A DNA stretch of 43,515 bases from Planctomycetes bacterium UBA1662 (GCA_002320775.1 DCKY01000240.1:21165-64679); one strand, 5' to 3'. Positions 32,858-42,408 are shown, numbered from the stretch's first letter. Notes: a model not told the origin generated them from the letters alone. Numbers and translations: made by a program.

Positions 32858-34555
32858 ATGAAAACGATCCTCAACCTGGCAGCCTTTCTCCTGCTCCTAT
32901 CCAGCACAGCCTGCGCCCGGGAGGACCGGAGACAGGCAGCCCCCTACCGGGTTGAAAACGGGCTGGTGGTCAGCCAGGAACTCCACGCCTCGGAGGCAGG
33001 GCTCTCGATCCTGCGCAAAGGAGGAAACGCCGTCGATGCCGCGATCGCTACCGCCTTCGTGCTCGCCGTAACCCACCCCGCCGCGGGAAATCTTGGCGGC
33101 GGCGGCTTCATGGTCGTGATGCTCGATGATGGGACGTCGACGACCTTCGATTTCCGCGAGCGCGCTCCCGCCGCCTCGCACCCGGACATGTTCCTCGACA
33201 AGAATGGAAAATACGATTCCGCTCGACATCACTTCAGCCATCTCGCCGTCGGTGTCCCCGGCTCCGTAGCCGGCCTCCAGCTGGCGCATCAGCGCCTCGG
33301 AAAGCTCCCCTGGAAGGAGCTTGTCGAGCCCGCGGTCCGGCTTGCCGCCAGGGGCTTCAAGCTAAGCCCCGGACTGGCAGCTGACCTCGCCGGCCGCCTC
33401 AAGGGATTCAGCCGGTACCCGGCGACCCTGGCCCAATTCTCCAGAGAGGGTGAAGCCTACCAGGCGGGAGACGTCCTGGAGCAGAAGGAGCTTGCTGAAA
33501 CTCTCGAACGAATTCGCGACCGGGGAGCGGCCGGCTTCTACCAGGGGAAAACCGCCGAACTTCTCGTAGCGGAGATGCGCCGGGGTGGCGGCCTGATCAG
33601 CCTCGAGGACCTGCGGGATTACAGGGCAGTAGAGCGCAAGCCTGTGCGCGGAACCTTCCGCGGCTACGACATCATCTCCATGCCCCCGCCAAGCTCAGGC
33701 GGAGTGGCCCTCGTGGAGATGCTCAACCTCCTGGAACAAAACAATATCGAGAAAACCTCCTTCCGCTCACCGCAAGAGGTTCACCTGCTCACCGAGGCCA
33801 TGAGGAGAGCCTACGCCGACCGCGCACGGCACCTGGCTGACACCGACTTCGTCCCGGTTCCCGTAGAAAAGCTCACCTCGAAAAAATACGCCCGGAGCCT
33901 CTCCGCGACAATCCATCCCCGGAAGGCCTCCCGATCCTCCCCCACCACCTTCACCTGGCCAGTCAAGGGGTCTGAGACGACCCACCTGAGCGTCGTCGAC
34001 TCGCAGCGAATGTCGGTCGCGCTCACCACGACTCTGGAATACAGCTATGGCTCGCGCATCGTTGTGCCTGGAGCCGGCTTCCTGCTCAACAACGAGATGG
34101 GCGACTTCAATCCGCGCGCGGGCCTCACCACTGAGAAGGGGCTCATCGGAACAAAGCCAAACCTGGTGGCCCCCGGCAAGCGAATGCTCTCGAGCATGTC
34201 ACCGACCATCGTGGCAAAGGCGGGAAAACCCGTCCTCGTCGTTGGCTCGCCTGGAGGACGCACGATCATCAACACCGTGCTGGGAATCATCATCAACCAC
34301 CTGGTCCACGGCCTGCCCATACAGGATGCCGTAGATTCACCCCGACTCCATCATCAATGGCTTCCCGACAAGCTCCTGGTGGAGGCCGGGGCCATCACCG
34401 CAGCTACCCGCCTGGCACTTGAGAAGATGGGCCACACCGTCGAACAACGCGGAGGCTCCCAGGGCTCCGCCATGGCGATCTCCGTAGGTGAAGATGGAAA
34501 GCTTGAGGCCGGCTGCGACCGCAGAAGGCCCGACTCGGCCGCCGCTGGCTACTGA
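32858..34555 (+). CDS. ggt: Gamma-glutamyltransferase, probable lipoprotein
   Basis: Periplasmic N-terminal-nucleophile enzyme that cleaves gamma-glutamyl bonds, such as those in glutathione. I prefer the ATG at 32858 (MKTILNLAAFLLLLSSTAC), which begins a signal peptide with a lipobox-like end; an ATG at 32819 adds 13 unlikely residues. Self-cleavage should occur before the Thr at codon 33977 (ETTHLSVVD), the catalytic residue. Other motifs are GGNAVDAAIATAF, NLGGGGFMVV with the substrate Arg in FDFRERAP, and VGSPGGRTIINTVL. The full chain is about 565 residues, as expected for a precursor. Confidence 0.93.
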   Translation: MKTILNLAAFLLLLSSTACAREDRRQAAPYRVENGLVVSQELHASEAGLSILRKGGNAVDAAIATAFVLAVTHPAAGNLGGGGFMVVMLDDGTSTTFDFRERAPAASHPDMFLDKNGKYDSARHHFSHLAVGVPGSVAGLQLAHQRLGKLPWKELVEPAVRLAARGFKLSPGLAADLAGRLKGFSRYPATLAQFSREGEAYQAGDVLEQKELAETLERIRDRGAAGFYQGKTAELLVAEMRRGGGLISLEDLRDYRAVERKPVRGTFRGYDIISMPPPSSGGVALVEMLNLLEQNNIEKTSFRSPQEVHLLTEAMRRAYADRARHLADTDFVPVPVEKLTSKKYARSLSATIHPRKASRSSPTTFTWPVKGSETTHLSVVDSQRMSVALTTTLEYSYGSRIVVPGAGFLLNNEMGDFNPRAGLTTEKGLIGTKPNLVAPGKRMLSSMSPTIVAKAGKPVLVVGSPGGRTIINTVLGIIINHLVHGLPIQDAVDSPRLHHQWLPDKLLVEAGAITAATRLALEKMGHTVEQRGGSQGSAMAISVGEDGKLEAGCDRRRPDSAAAGY

Positions 34556-34578
34556 CCTCGACACCCGGATGCCGAAGC

Positions 34579-35385
34579 TCAGGGAAGCCTCCGAAGGAAT
34601 AGCTTCCCATCACGGACACCAAGTCGCTTACGGCCCGGTGCGTCTCCGAAAAAGATATTCTCGAAGGTCCTGCCCATCTCCTCCTCGAGATCTTCGAGCT
34701 TGTTTTCCTGGTCGCCTTGGCGCAACTCCTCCTCGCCAAACTCGACTCCGTTGGCCAGCTTCACCTTCAGGATCTTCGCCAGAACCTTCTCCTGCTGAAC
34801 CTCCAGCCCCAGCTCGACAGCGGCATTGAAGAAGCGGCCCTCAAAAAAACCAACCAGGAACCGCATAAGCTGCAGCTCCTCGGCCCTCTTGTGGCCTGGT
34901 TGCTTCTCGATGGCCTCATCTAGATAGGTGGCGCCCCGATCCATCGGAAAGCTGACCTCGGCCTCCAGGGTAGAATCCGTGATGCCCAGGCGCAGGAATC
35001 GCGCCAGGTCGGCGACAACGGGCTCCTGATGACCTCGCACCAGGATATTCAGCTCATCGGCTCCGAGAACCAGCAGGGGCTTGTCATCGCCGCCATCGAA
35101 AGGAGCCTGGCGAAACAGAGCGATGCGCTCCCTGATCCCGTCGAGTCTCACCTCCGATTCCGGAATCTCTTCGAAAACGACCCCCTCATCCTCGAAGAGG
35201 GTATCGATCTCGTTTTTGACCATGTAGACGCAGCCGCCTGTTCCGACAACCGCCAGGACAAAAAGCAGTACCAGGCTCACGCAGCCCCAGAAAAAGCAGC
35301 CTCTCCCACCAGTTTCTCCGGGAACAGTAAGGTGCTCCGGAAGAATCGATCCCTCGCCTTCATTGAAAGGCAGCTGGCTCTTCAT
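34579..35385 (-). CDS. Unknown single-pass membrane protein
   Basis: I do not recognise this family. The 268-residue protein has a polar N-terminus of about 30 residues, one membrane helix at about 30-55 (FFWGCVSLVLLFVLAVVGTG), then a soluble part. The segment KPLLVLGADELNILVRGH near 100-117 and the following hydrophobic-polar alternation suggest an alpha/beta domain outside the membrane. It is alone, convergent with ggt and divergent from lptF. Confidence that it is a real gene is good because the soluble part has normal composition and no overlapping alternative. Confidence 0.75.
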   Translation of the reverse strand: MKSQLPFNEGEGSILPEHLTVPGETGGRGCFFWGCVSLVLLFVLAVVGTGGCVYMVKNEIDTLFEDEGVVFEEIPESEVRLDGIRERIALFRQAPFDGGDDKPLLVLGADELNILVRGHQEPVVADLARFLRLGITDSTLEAEVSFPMDRGATYLDEAIEKQPGHKRAEELQLMRFLVGFFEGRFFNAAVELGLEVQQEKVLAKILKVKLANGVEFGEEELRQGDQENKLEDLEEEMGRTFENIFFGDAPGRKRLGVRDGKLFLRRLP

Positions 35386-35590
35386 CTGATCTTAAATACC
35401 CCTGTCCTATCGTGTTCACGCACCTGTCGAACGACTCGAGGAGAAATCGTAACAGCAGGGAGAGCGAACGACCAGCCGCTAGCTCACTGATTGCCTTTTA
35501 CCTGCTGGAAATGTAACATGCGGCGAAGAAGTGAAGAGTCCTGCCTGCGGCGGCTCAGCGTAAAGTGAAGAGAGAGCTAGAGGAGTCGAT

Positions 35591-36877
35591 GTGGAAGCGC
35601 ATTCCACCGAGGTGACGCTCGAGGCGAAGCCCGGGCTGGCTGAACCGGTAACCGCTCCGTTCTCCCAATACGGCAGGGAGGACTGGAGGATACGCCGTCG
35701 GCGAGTACCCTGGACCATTGGCAAGTATGTCGGCATGGAGGCCATCCGCACCGTTGTCTTGTGCATACTCCTGATCTCGTTGCTCTACTGCGCGATGGTC
35801 ACCTTCCAGACCATTCGAAGCGGGATACAATTCGCCTTCATCTGGCCATTCCTCATCAAGACCTTCGCCTATCCCCTGTTCTTCTCCCTGCCGCTGGCTC
35901 TCCTGGCGGGGGTCACCCTCGCCTACGGCAGGATGACCGCTGACCTCGAGGTCGCTGCGATCCGCTATCACGGCGCCTCCCACCTGCAGATGTTCGGACC
36001 GGTCCTGGTACTCGCCATGGCCTGTGGAGGCCTCGGCCATTATCTCAACGGCTGGATCATCCCCGAGATCCATTTCGAGAAGAACAACCTGCAGCAGTAC
36101 ATCATCCGCCAGCTCGAGAGCCTCGGCTCTGGAGTGAACCGGACGATCCTTCTTCCGGAAGGAAGTGGAAGCCTCTTCGTCGGACAATACAACGGAACCG
36201 ATCTCAATCGGGTGCAGATTGATATGCATCGCGACCTCCAATCGACCTTCGTTCCGCAGGTGCGCAACCAGCTCCCCCAGCAGCTCCCGGAGACCGTCAC
36301 GCTGCTCGCGGTACAGGGCCGTATCGAGATCACCCCGGACCGGCGCGGCGTAAACCTCCACCTCAGGGGAGTCGAAATCCTGATACCCGAACACATCAGC
36401 GGCACGAAGTCCGGCAAGGACAGCTTTATCCAGAAATTTTCGATCTCGGAGAGCATCACCATCCCCCTCTCCTTCCAGAGCAGGCAGAGAAAGCTGAAGG
36501 ATCTGCAGAACCCGGAGCTCAACAGCCGGATCGATGAGATAGAAAAACGAATTGCCATCGGCCCCGGCAAGCCGGGTATCCGGAGAGAGCTCAGGCTCGC
36601 CCTCGGAGAGCGCCACAGGAGGAACGCCTTCTCGCTCTCCGGGGTGACCTTCCCGCTGCTGGGAGCGGCCCTCTGCTTCATGGCAAGCTTCACCAGCCGG
36701 CTGGTCCCTTTCTTCATGAGCACGATTATCGTGCTGGTGACCTTTTATCCGCTCCTCATGATCGGGACCTACCTGGCCAGGAGCACTGACATACAGCCGA
36801 TCCTCGCCCTGGCAATACCGAACGCCGCCTTGATCCTGGTCACGGCCGTGTTTCTCCAGAAGGTTGTCCGTAAATGA
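35591..36877 (+). CDS. lptF: LPS export permease LptF
   Basis: Inner-membrane half-permease of the LptB2FG transporter that extracts LPS for transport to the outer membrane. The 428-residue protein starts with GTG at 35591 behind GGAG five bases upstream; an overlapping ATG two bases before is in another frame. After a 45-residue cytoplasmic tail come helices 1-3 (about 48-140), a large periplasmic jellyroll domain, and helices 4-6 near the C-terminus (FSLSGVTFPLLGAALCFMAS onward). The YjgP/YjgQ pattern includes PLALLAGVTLAYGRMTADLE. The stop overlaps lptG by four bases. Confidence 0.92.
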   Translation: MEAHSTEVTLEAKPGLAEPVTAPFSQYGREDWRIRRRRVPWTIGKYVGMEAIRTVVLCILLISLLYCAMVTFQTIRSGIQFAFIWPFLIKTFAYPLFFSLPLALLAGVTLAYGRMTADLEVAAIRYHGASHLQMFGPVLVLAMACGGLGHYLNGWIIPEIHFEKNNLQQYIIRQLESLGSGVNRTILLPEGSGSLFVGQYNGTDLNRVQIDMHRDLQSTFVPQVRNQLPQQLPETVTLLAVQGRIEITPDRRGVNLHLRGVEILIPEHISGTKSGKDSFIQKFSISESITIPLSFQSRQRKLKDLQNPELNSRIDEIEKRIAIGPGKPGIRRELRLALGERHRRNAFSLSGVTFPLLGAALCFMASFTSRLVPFFMSTIIVLVTFYPLLMIGTYLARSTDIQPILALAIPNAALILVTAVFLQKVVRK

Positions 36878-38037
36878 ACGAACAGAACAAACCACGCATG
36901 GCAGGTCTTGGAAGGATGAGAATCAAGACCATCGATCTCTACGTCACACGGCTCTTTCTCTCAGCCTATATCGCCTGCTTCATCATCTTCGCCGGCTTCT
37001 TCGTCGCCATCGAATTCAGCTTCAAGTTCGACCGCTTCATGCGAGAGGAAGGCAACATCTTCGCCACCCTGCTGAACTACAACCTGGCGATGATTCCCAC
37101 GGTATTTACCAACTTCATGGGGCCGATCCTCACATCCGCGGCAGGTCTCTTCACCGTAACGCTGCTCAACCGCAACAACGAGATCCAGGCGCTGAAAACC
37201 AATGGCATGAGCGTCTACCGCCTCCTCCTCCCGGTTTTCGTGATCTCCTTCCTCCTGATTGGACTCACCTTCTACCTCCAGGAGATCGTCCTGCCGAACC
37301 ACCGGGACTCGATCCGAACCGCCCTGGCTATCTCGAGATCGAAGCTCCTTGAGCCGGAGGCCTATTACGACAGCAAGCACGGGCTGAAGATAGAGGTCGG
37401 GCAATACTCAACCACCTCCCAGGTCGGCCGGATGGTCAAGATCCTCGAGCGCCATGCCAATGCGAAGGCCAAGCGGCAGATCGACGCCAACCAGATGGAA
37501 TGGGTCCAGACCGGCCCGCCCGGATCAGAGGAGGGGTACTGGACTCTCTACGATGGGTCGATTCAGAACTGGAACATAGAGGGAGAGCTGGTGCTGAACG
37601 AAGGCGGCAAGAAGTTCGAGCGGCTGAAAAAAATCTTCTCCAGGATGAAGCTTGATACAACGCTGCGCCCGATCGACCTCGAGGCCAGCAACAGGGAGAT
37701 CTCCTACCTCTCCTGGAAACAGCTCCAGTCACAGTTCAAGCGACAGGACTACCACCGTCACCTGGCCGTCAAGCTGCACCACCACTTCGCCTTTCCCCTC
37801 GCCCACATCCTCCTGCTCTTCCTCGGACTGCCCTTCGTCCTGAAGCTCGAGAACCGGAGCATCTTCCTGGGGCTGGTGGCGAGCTTTCTCATCGGCGCCG
37901 CCTTCTACCTCGTGACCTCGGTCTGCGCCAGCATCGCTATCGACGGCAACTACTTCTCGCCAACCCTGGCGGCCTGGTTCCCGATCATGCTGTTTGGAGC
38001 GCTGGGGCTCACGCTCTTCGACCAGATTCCCACCTGA
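36874..38037 (+). CDS. lptG: LPS export permease LptG
   Basis: Second half-permease of the LPS transporter, paired with LptF. The 387-residue protein starts at an ATG overlapping the lptF stop (ATGA). Topology is three helices at each end around a periplasmic domain. Family features are IDLYVTRLFLSAYIACFIIF at the N-terminus, NEIQALKTNGMSVYRLLLP (coupling helix region), and the C-terminal helices HHFAFPLAHILLLFLGLPFV and IAIDGNYFSPTLAAWFPIML. The pair is consistent with kdsB in making and exporting LPS. Confidence 0.92.
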   Translation: MNEQNKPRMAGLGRMRIKTIDLYVTRLFLSAYIACFIIFAGFFVAIEFSFKFDRFMREEGNIFATLLNYNLAMIPTVFTNFMGPILTSAAGLFTVTLLNRNNEIQALKTNGMSVYRLLLPVFVISFLLIGLTFYLQEIVLPNHRDSIRTALAISRSKLLEPEAYYDSKHGLKIEVGQYSTTSQVGRMVKILERHANAKAKRQIDANQMEWVQTGPPGSEEGYWTLYDGSIQNWNIEGELVLNEGGKKFERLKKIFSRMKLDTTLRPIDLEASNREISYLSWKQLQSQFKRQDYHRHLAVKLHHHFAFPLAHILLLFLGLPFVLKLENRSIFLGLVASFLIGAAFYLVTSVCASIAIDGNYFSPTLAAWFPIMLFGALGLTLFDQIPT

Positions 38038-38050
38038 GCGGAAGCTCAGG
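38033..38050. terminator. Hairpin overlapping two convergent stop codons
   Basis: CCTGAGC, GGAA, GCTCAGG form a perfect 7-base stem with a GNRA tetraloop. It contains the lptG stop and the DUF1844 gene stop on opposite strands. No T run follows. Confidence 0.5.
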
Positions 38051-38561
38051 CGTCGCCTTTTTCAGGGTCGGTTTCTTCAGCGGGAGCAGCCGCTTCCTCC
38101 TCCGGCGCGGGCTCCGCGGGACTCTCGCCTGCGGGAGCGGCGCCCCCCTCCGCCGCGGACACCTTGAGGAAGGCTTCGCGGAGCTGGGCTATGAGCTGGC
38201 CAAGGTAGGCGCTCTCGTTCTCTTCGAGATTACCCTCGGTCTTTTCCTGCAGGATCGCCAGCATATCAATCGAGTAGGCGGCCGCCTTCAGGTCGACCTG
38301 GGCCTCACCGGAAAACGGGTTCTGAATCATTCCCAGGGAAACGAGCGCGCGGGTCGAGAACTCCTGCAGCAGGCTGGGAAAAGACGCGGGCGGCAGGTCG
38401 TACTCACCCTCAGCGGGAGCGCCCTCAGCGGGAGCCTCGGCGGATTCCTCTGCCTGGCTGGCGATCTCCTCTTCGATAGCCTTCTTTTCAGCCTCGGCCT
38501 TCTGCTTCCAGTCCTCATCTACAAAGATCTTGGGATCTTCATTTTTTTCTTCGTCAGTCAT
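38046..38561 (-). CDS. DUF1844 domain protein
   Basis: A 171-residue cytoplasmic protein. The middle (about 58-135) matches DUF1844: FPSLLQEFSTRALVSLGMIQ, then AAYSIDMLAILQEKTEGNL and LGQLIAQLREAFL. This domain is found in PVC bacteria, acidobacteria and deltaproteobacteria and its function is unknown. Both ends are Ala/Glu/Pro-rich and low in complexity. It starts 7 bases after the pyrG stop and is probably co-transcribed with kdsB-pyrG. Confidence 0.85.
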   Translation of the reverse strand: MTDEEKNEDPKIFVDEDWKQKAEAEKKAIEEEIASQAEESAEAPAEGAPAEGEYDLPPASFPSLLQEFSTRALVSLGMIQNPFSGEAQVDLKAAAYSIDMLAILQEKTEGNLEENESAYLGQLIAQLREAFLKVSAAEGGAAPAGESPAEPAPEEEAAAPAEETDPEKGDA

Positions 38562-38568
38562 TTTAGCC

Positions 38569-40212
38569 TCAATCGGTCTTCAGTTTCTCTGCCGAGTTGT
38601 CATTCTCCAGGGCTCCCGAACAGACCAGGCTCGCCCTTACAAAATCTCTAAAGAGCGGGTGGGCCGAAACCGGCCGCGACTGGAACTCCGGATGGAATTG
38701 GCAGGAAACGAACCACGGATGGCCGGGCAATTCAAATATCTCGACCAGGTTCCCATCGGGAGACAGGCCCGAGAAAACCCCGCCCGCATCTTCAAACTGC
38801 TGGCGATAGGCATTGTTGAACTCGTACCTGTGACGGTGCCGCTCATGGACCAGGTCCGCTCCGTAGGCCTTCCTGGCAATCGTTCCATCGGCCAGATCAC
38901 AGGGATAGGCTCCCAGCCGCATGGTGCCGCCCTTTTCGGTAACATCGTTCTGATCCTCCATCAGGTCGATGACCGGGTGTGGCGAATTTTTGTCGAATTC
39001 ACTCGAATGGGCACCCTCGAGCCCCATGACATTGCGGCCGAACTCTATGCAGGCGCACTGCATCCCGAGGCAGATCCCGAGGAAGGGAATGGAGTTTTCC
39101 CGGGCGTAACGGATCGCGCTGATCTTGCCCTCGATGCCCCTGTCGCCGAAGCCTCCCGGCACGAGAATCGCCTGCGAGCCCTCCAGCAGAGCCTCGACCC
39201 CTTCCTTCTCAACCGCCTCGGAGCTTACCTTGCGGAACTTGACGTCGACATTGTGTGCGATCCCGGCGTGGGTCAGCGCCTCGTAGATGGACTTGTAGGC
39301 GTCGGTTAATTCGATGTACTTCCCGACAACAGTCACCTCGGTCGTCCTGGTCAGGCTACAGACGGTATCGACCATCTCTTTCCACTCGGTCAGGTCTCCA
39401 GAGCCCTCCGGAAGTTGCAGGTGGCTGAGAATCTGGCTGTCGAGCTTCTGCTCCCTGAGAACCATCGGAACCTCGTAGATCGAGTGGTCCACATCGCGCT
39501 CCTCGATCACCGCGTCTACCGGCACGTTACAGAACAGGGCAATCTTCCGGCGATGCTCCTCCTCCATCTCCTTCTCGGTCCTGCAGACCAGGATGTCGGG
39601 AAGAATACCGATCTCTCGAAGCTTGCCCACCGAATGCTGGGTCGGCTTGGTCTTGACCTCTCCCGAGGCACTGAGGTAGGGCAGCAGCGTGAGGTGGATG
39701 AACATGACGTTCTCACGTCCCTTCTCAAGCCCGAACTGCCGGATCGCCTCGAGGAATGGCTGCCCCTCGATATCACCGACCGTTCCGCCAAGCTCGCTGA
39801 TGATGACATCTGCCTCGCCATCATCCATGTTCTCAATACATCTCTTGATCTCATCGGTGATATGGGGAATCACCTGCACCGTAGATCCGAGATAGTCTCC
39901 GCGCCGCTCCTTGGAGATCACCTCGTTGTAGATCTTGCCCGTGGTGTAGTTGGAGTCCCTGGTCAGCTTGGCCCTGGTAAAACGCTCATAGTGACCGAGG
40001 TCCAGGTCGGTCTCGGTCCCATCATCTGTAACGTAGACCTCACCATGCTGATACGGACTCATCGTTCCGGGGTCGACATTGAGATAGGGATCCAGCTTCT
40101 GGAGAGCGACCTTGAAGCCATGACTCTCCAGAAGGAGACCGATGGCAGCGGAGGTAAGCCCCTTGCCCAGCGAGGAAACCACCCCTCCAGTAACAAATAT
40201 ATACTTGGTCAT
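38569..40212 (-). CDS. pyrG: CTP synthase
   Basis: Makes CTP from UTP with ATP and glutamine. The 547-residue protein has the N-terminal synthetase domain (KYIFVTGGVVSSLGKGL, KLDPYLNVDPGTMSPYQHGE, ELGGTVGDIEGQPFLEAIRQ) and the C-terminal glutamine amidotransferase domain with FLGICLGMQCACIEFGRNV (nucleophile Cys) and CQFHPEF. It follows kdsB, which consumes CTP; the same order occurs in chlamydiae. Confidence 0.97.
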   Translation of the reverse strand: MTKYIFVTGGVVSSLGKGLTSAAIGLLLESHGFKVALQKLDPYLNVDPGTMSPYQHGEVYVTDDGTETDLDLGHYERFTRAKLTRDSNYTTGKIYNEVISKERRGDYLGSTVQVIPHITDEIKRCIENMDDGEADVIISELGGTVGDIEGQPFLEAIRQFGLEKGRENVMFIHLTLLPYLSASGEVKTKPTQHSVGKLREIGILPDILVCRTEKEMEEEHRRKIALFCNVPVDAVIEERDVDHSIYEVPMVLREQKLDSQILSHLQLPEGSGDLTEWKEMVDTVCSLTRTTEVTVVGKYIELTDAYKSIYEALTHAGIAHNVDVKFRKVSSEAVEKEGVEALLEGSQAILVPGGFGDRGIEGKISAIRYARENSIPFLGICLGMQCACIEFGRNVMGLEGAHSSEFDKNSPHPVIDLMEDQNDVTEKGGTMRLGAYPCDLADGTIARKAYGADLVHERHRHRYEFNNAYRQQFEDAGGVFSGLSPDGNLVEIFELPGHPWFVSCQFHPEFQSRPVSAHPLFRDFVRASLVCSGALENDNSAEKLKTD

Positions 40213-40292
40213 TAAATCACTCTTGCCGGCGGCAACTTAAAACCATACCGGACCTCAAAACTTCTTCTGACACCACCAACCAATCGCTCGCA

Positions 40293-41093
40293 TCACGACC
40301 CTTCCGAGATCGGGCCGTCTTCTTTCCTCCGCTTCTCCTCTTCGACAAAACGAGTGTACTCTTCTTCGGTATCAATTCCCACATGCTCTCCCTGCGCTTT
40401 TCCAATTCTGATGGTGTAGCCATTCTCAAGCGCACGCAGCTGCTCGAGCTTTTCGCGCCGCTCGAGCGCCGTCGGTTCAAGTCCCGCGAAGCGAAGAAGA
40501 AACTCCCGGGTATAGGCATAGATCCCGATATGCTGCAGCCAGTCGACCGGCCCCTCGCCTTCTTCAGCGGGAGCCAGGGGAACCGGCGCGCGACTGAAGT
40601 AAAGGGCTCTTCCATCGATGCTTACAACAGCCTTGACCACATTGGGATCGTGGAAACCCTCGGAATCTCTACGTTCGGCTGCCAGGGTCGCCATGACCGT
40701 CCCGACACCCTGGCCATCACCCGCAGCGGAGCCATCAAAGAGCTCGAGAAGGGCAAGAATGTCTGTATGTGAGATGTAAGGTTCATCTCCCTGGACGTTG
40801 ACGATGATGTCCTCGTCCAGATTTTCCGCGAGCTCGGCGACCCGATCTGTTCCGGAGCGGTGCCCTGCGGAGGTCATCTGCGCCTCGGCCCCAAAGCTCG
40901 TGCAGGCCTCGACAATCTCTTCACTATCGGTCGCGATCACCACCCTGCTGACACCTGGACAATCAACCACGCGCTCCCAGACATGCTGAATGAGGTACTT
41001 GCCTGTCTCGCGAGCCAGGATCTTTCGGGGGAATCGCCTCGAACCCAGGCGGGCTGGAATAACGACCGCGACTGTCCTTTCAGATGCGGACAC
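40293..41093 (-). CDS. kdsB: CMP-Kdo synthetase (3-deoxy-manno-octulosonate cytidylyltransferase)
   Basis: Activates Kdo with CTP for lipid A core assembly. The 266-residue protein starts with GTG at 41093 behind AGGGA. Motifs are VVIPARLGSRRFPRKIL at 10-26, SRVVIATDSEEIVEAC, TSAGHRSGTDRVAE and VNVQGDEPYIS, all typical of KdsB. Its presence shows the cell makes Kdo-containing LPS. pyrG follows after 80 bases. Confidence 0.96.
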   Translation of the reverse strand: MSASERTVAVVIPARLGSRRFPRKILARETGKYLIQHVWERVVDCPGVSRVVIATDSEEIVEACTSFGAEAQMTSAGHRSGTDRVAELAENLDEDIIVNVQGDEPYISHTDILALLELFDGSAAGDGQGVGTVMATLAAERRDSEGFHDPNVVKAVVSIDGRALYFSRAPVPLAPAEEGEGPVDWLQHIGIYAYTREFLLRFAGLEPTALERREKLEQLRALENGYTIRIGKAQGEHVGIDTEEEYTRFVEEEKRRKEDGPISEGS

Positions 41094-41271
41094 TAAAACA
41101 TCCCTGGCAATCGTGAATGGAAAACGGCGAAGGGAAGAAACAACAGAACTCTGAAACCGGGCTGACCCCAGAGCTGGCGAGAGACCAGAGACCGCGAAGG
41201 GACATCCCTCGAAAGACTAAAATTATCAGCGGACGGACAGATTGTCAAATGAAGGAGAGGGCCGGAATCGC

Positions 41272-42351
41272 TCAGGCCTCGATAGCGCTCTCCTCTTCAA
41301 TCCGGTCCAGGCATTCGCCATAGAACTCGAGCGTATCATCCACCATAGGCTCGAGAATGAAATCCCTCTCAACCCACTTCCGCCCGCTCTCTCCCAGCCG
41401 CGAGATCTCAGCGGGATTCCTGATGAGCTCGAGGATCCTCGCGGCAAGCGCCTCGACATCTCCCTCGGGCACCAGCAGGCCTGTCTCTCCATCCTGCACA
41501 AGATCGAGCATCTCGCCCAGGCCGGTGGTGATCAGCGGCCGGCCCATGGCCATGGCCTCGATAGCTCCAACCCCGACACCCCCTCTCAGGACCGGCATGG
41601 CCATGATGTCGAAGAGTCCGTAGAGAGCCTGCCGCCCGGCAATATGCGGCGAGAAGGTAACGTTGAGCTCCAGCCCGAGCTCCTTCACGAGATCATGAAG
41701 CGAAGCAGCCGTCTCCCCATCACCGACAATCGCGAAGTGAGCCTCGATCCCCTGGTCGAGGACAAGCTTCGCCGCCTGGATCAGCAGGTGCTGCCCCTTC
41801 TCCTCGCTGAGCTGCCCGACGCAGGCGACCACGGGGAGCCGCTCATCTTCGGGGCTCCAATAGTCTCGGATCCCCGGCCGGAAAGCGGCCAGGTCGATGC
41901 CCCTGTTGATCACCCGCACCAGCTTCTTGTCCATATTCAGCTCATTGACCAGCCCCTCACGAATAACCTCGTTGGCCGCGATCGTCCCGCAAAGGTGCCG
42001 ATCTCTCAGCTCGCGAACACCTGGATCGGGGCGGGTATGAACGGTCAGGACCACGGGCTTCTCCAGTCGAGAGGTCATCTTTCTGCCGAATTCATAGCTC
42101 CTGAAGCTCTGTACATGAACCAGGTCAGGATCAAACTTACGAAGGTAGCCCATGAGCTTATACATGGAGAGCATGTTGAAGCTGACCTCGTAGGTCTCGA
42201 TAGAGCGCTCGCGGAACTGTTCGAGCAGCTCGCCTCCACCGGTACAGACCTGCACCTCGTGGCCTCTCTCTGCAAGAGCGGTGGCCAGGTCGAGTGAATA
42301 GGAGGTCGCGTTAGAGTAATCGACCCGCTCGTTGATGAAGAGGATTCGCAT
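41272..42351 (-). CDS. GT4-type glycosyltransferase
   Basis: A 359-residue GT-B glycosyltransferase. The N-terminal domain reads MRILFINERVDYSNATSYS; the C-terminal domain has VVACVGQLSEEKGQHLLIQA and the acidic nucleotide-sugar motif in VLRGGVGVGAIEAMAMGRPL (E-x7-E type). The start is taken at the ATG at 42351; a longer frame reaches 42369. No signal or membrane segment is seen. It may build LPS, capsule or another glycan. Donor and acceptor cannot be told from sequence. Confidence 0.88.
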   Translation of the reverse strand: MRILFINERVDYSNATSYSLDLATALAERGHEVQVCTGGGELLEQFRERSIETYEVSFNMLSMYKLMGYLRKFDPDLVHVQSFRSYEFGRKMTSRLEKPVVLTVHTRPDPGVRELRDRHLCGTIAANEVIREGLVNELNMDKKLVRVINRGIDLAAFRPGIRDYWSPEDERLPVVACVGQLSEEKGQHLLIQAAKLVLDQGIEAHFAIVGDGETAASLHDLVKELGLELNVTFSPHIAGRQALYGLFDIMAMPVLRGGVGVGAIEAMAMGRPLITTGLGEMLDLVQDGETGLLVPEGDVEALAARILELIRNPAEISRLGESGRKWVERDFILEPMVDDTLEFYGECLDRIEEESAIEA

Positions 42352-42408
42352 TGTCGTATTCCGCATCACGAAGAAACCGGGGGCAGCTCCTCGGTCTCAA
42401 CAACCTGC

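Noticed and set aside
40260..40285. Third copy of the palindromic element (GACACCACCAACC)
   Set aside because: Only a partial match and not palindromic.
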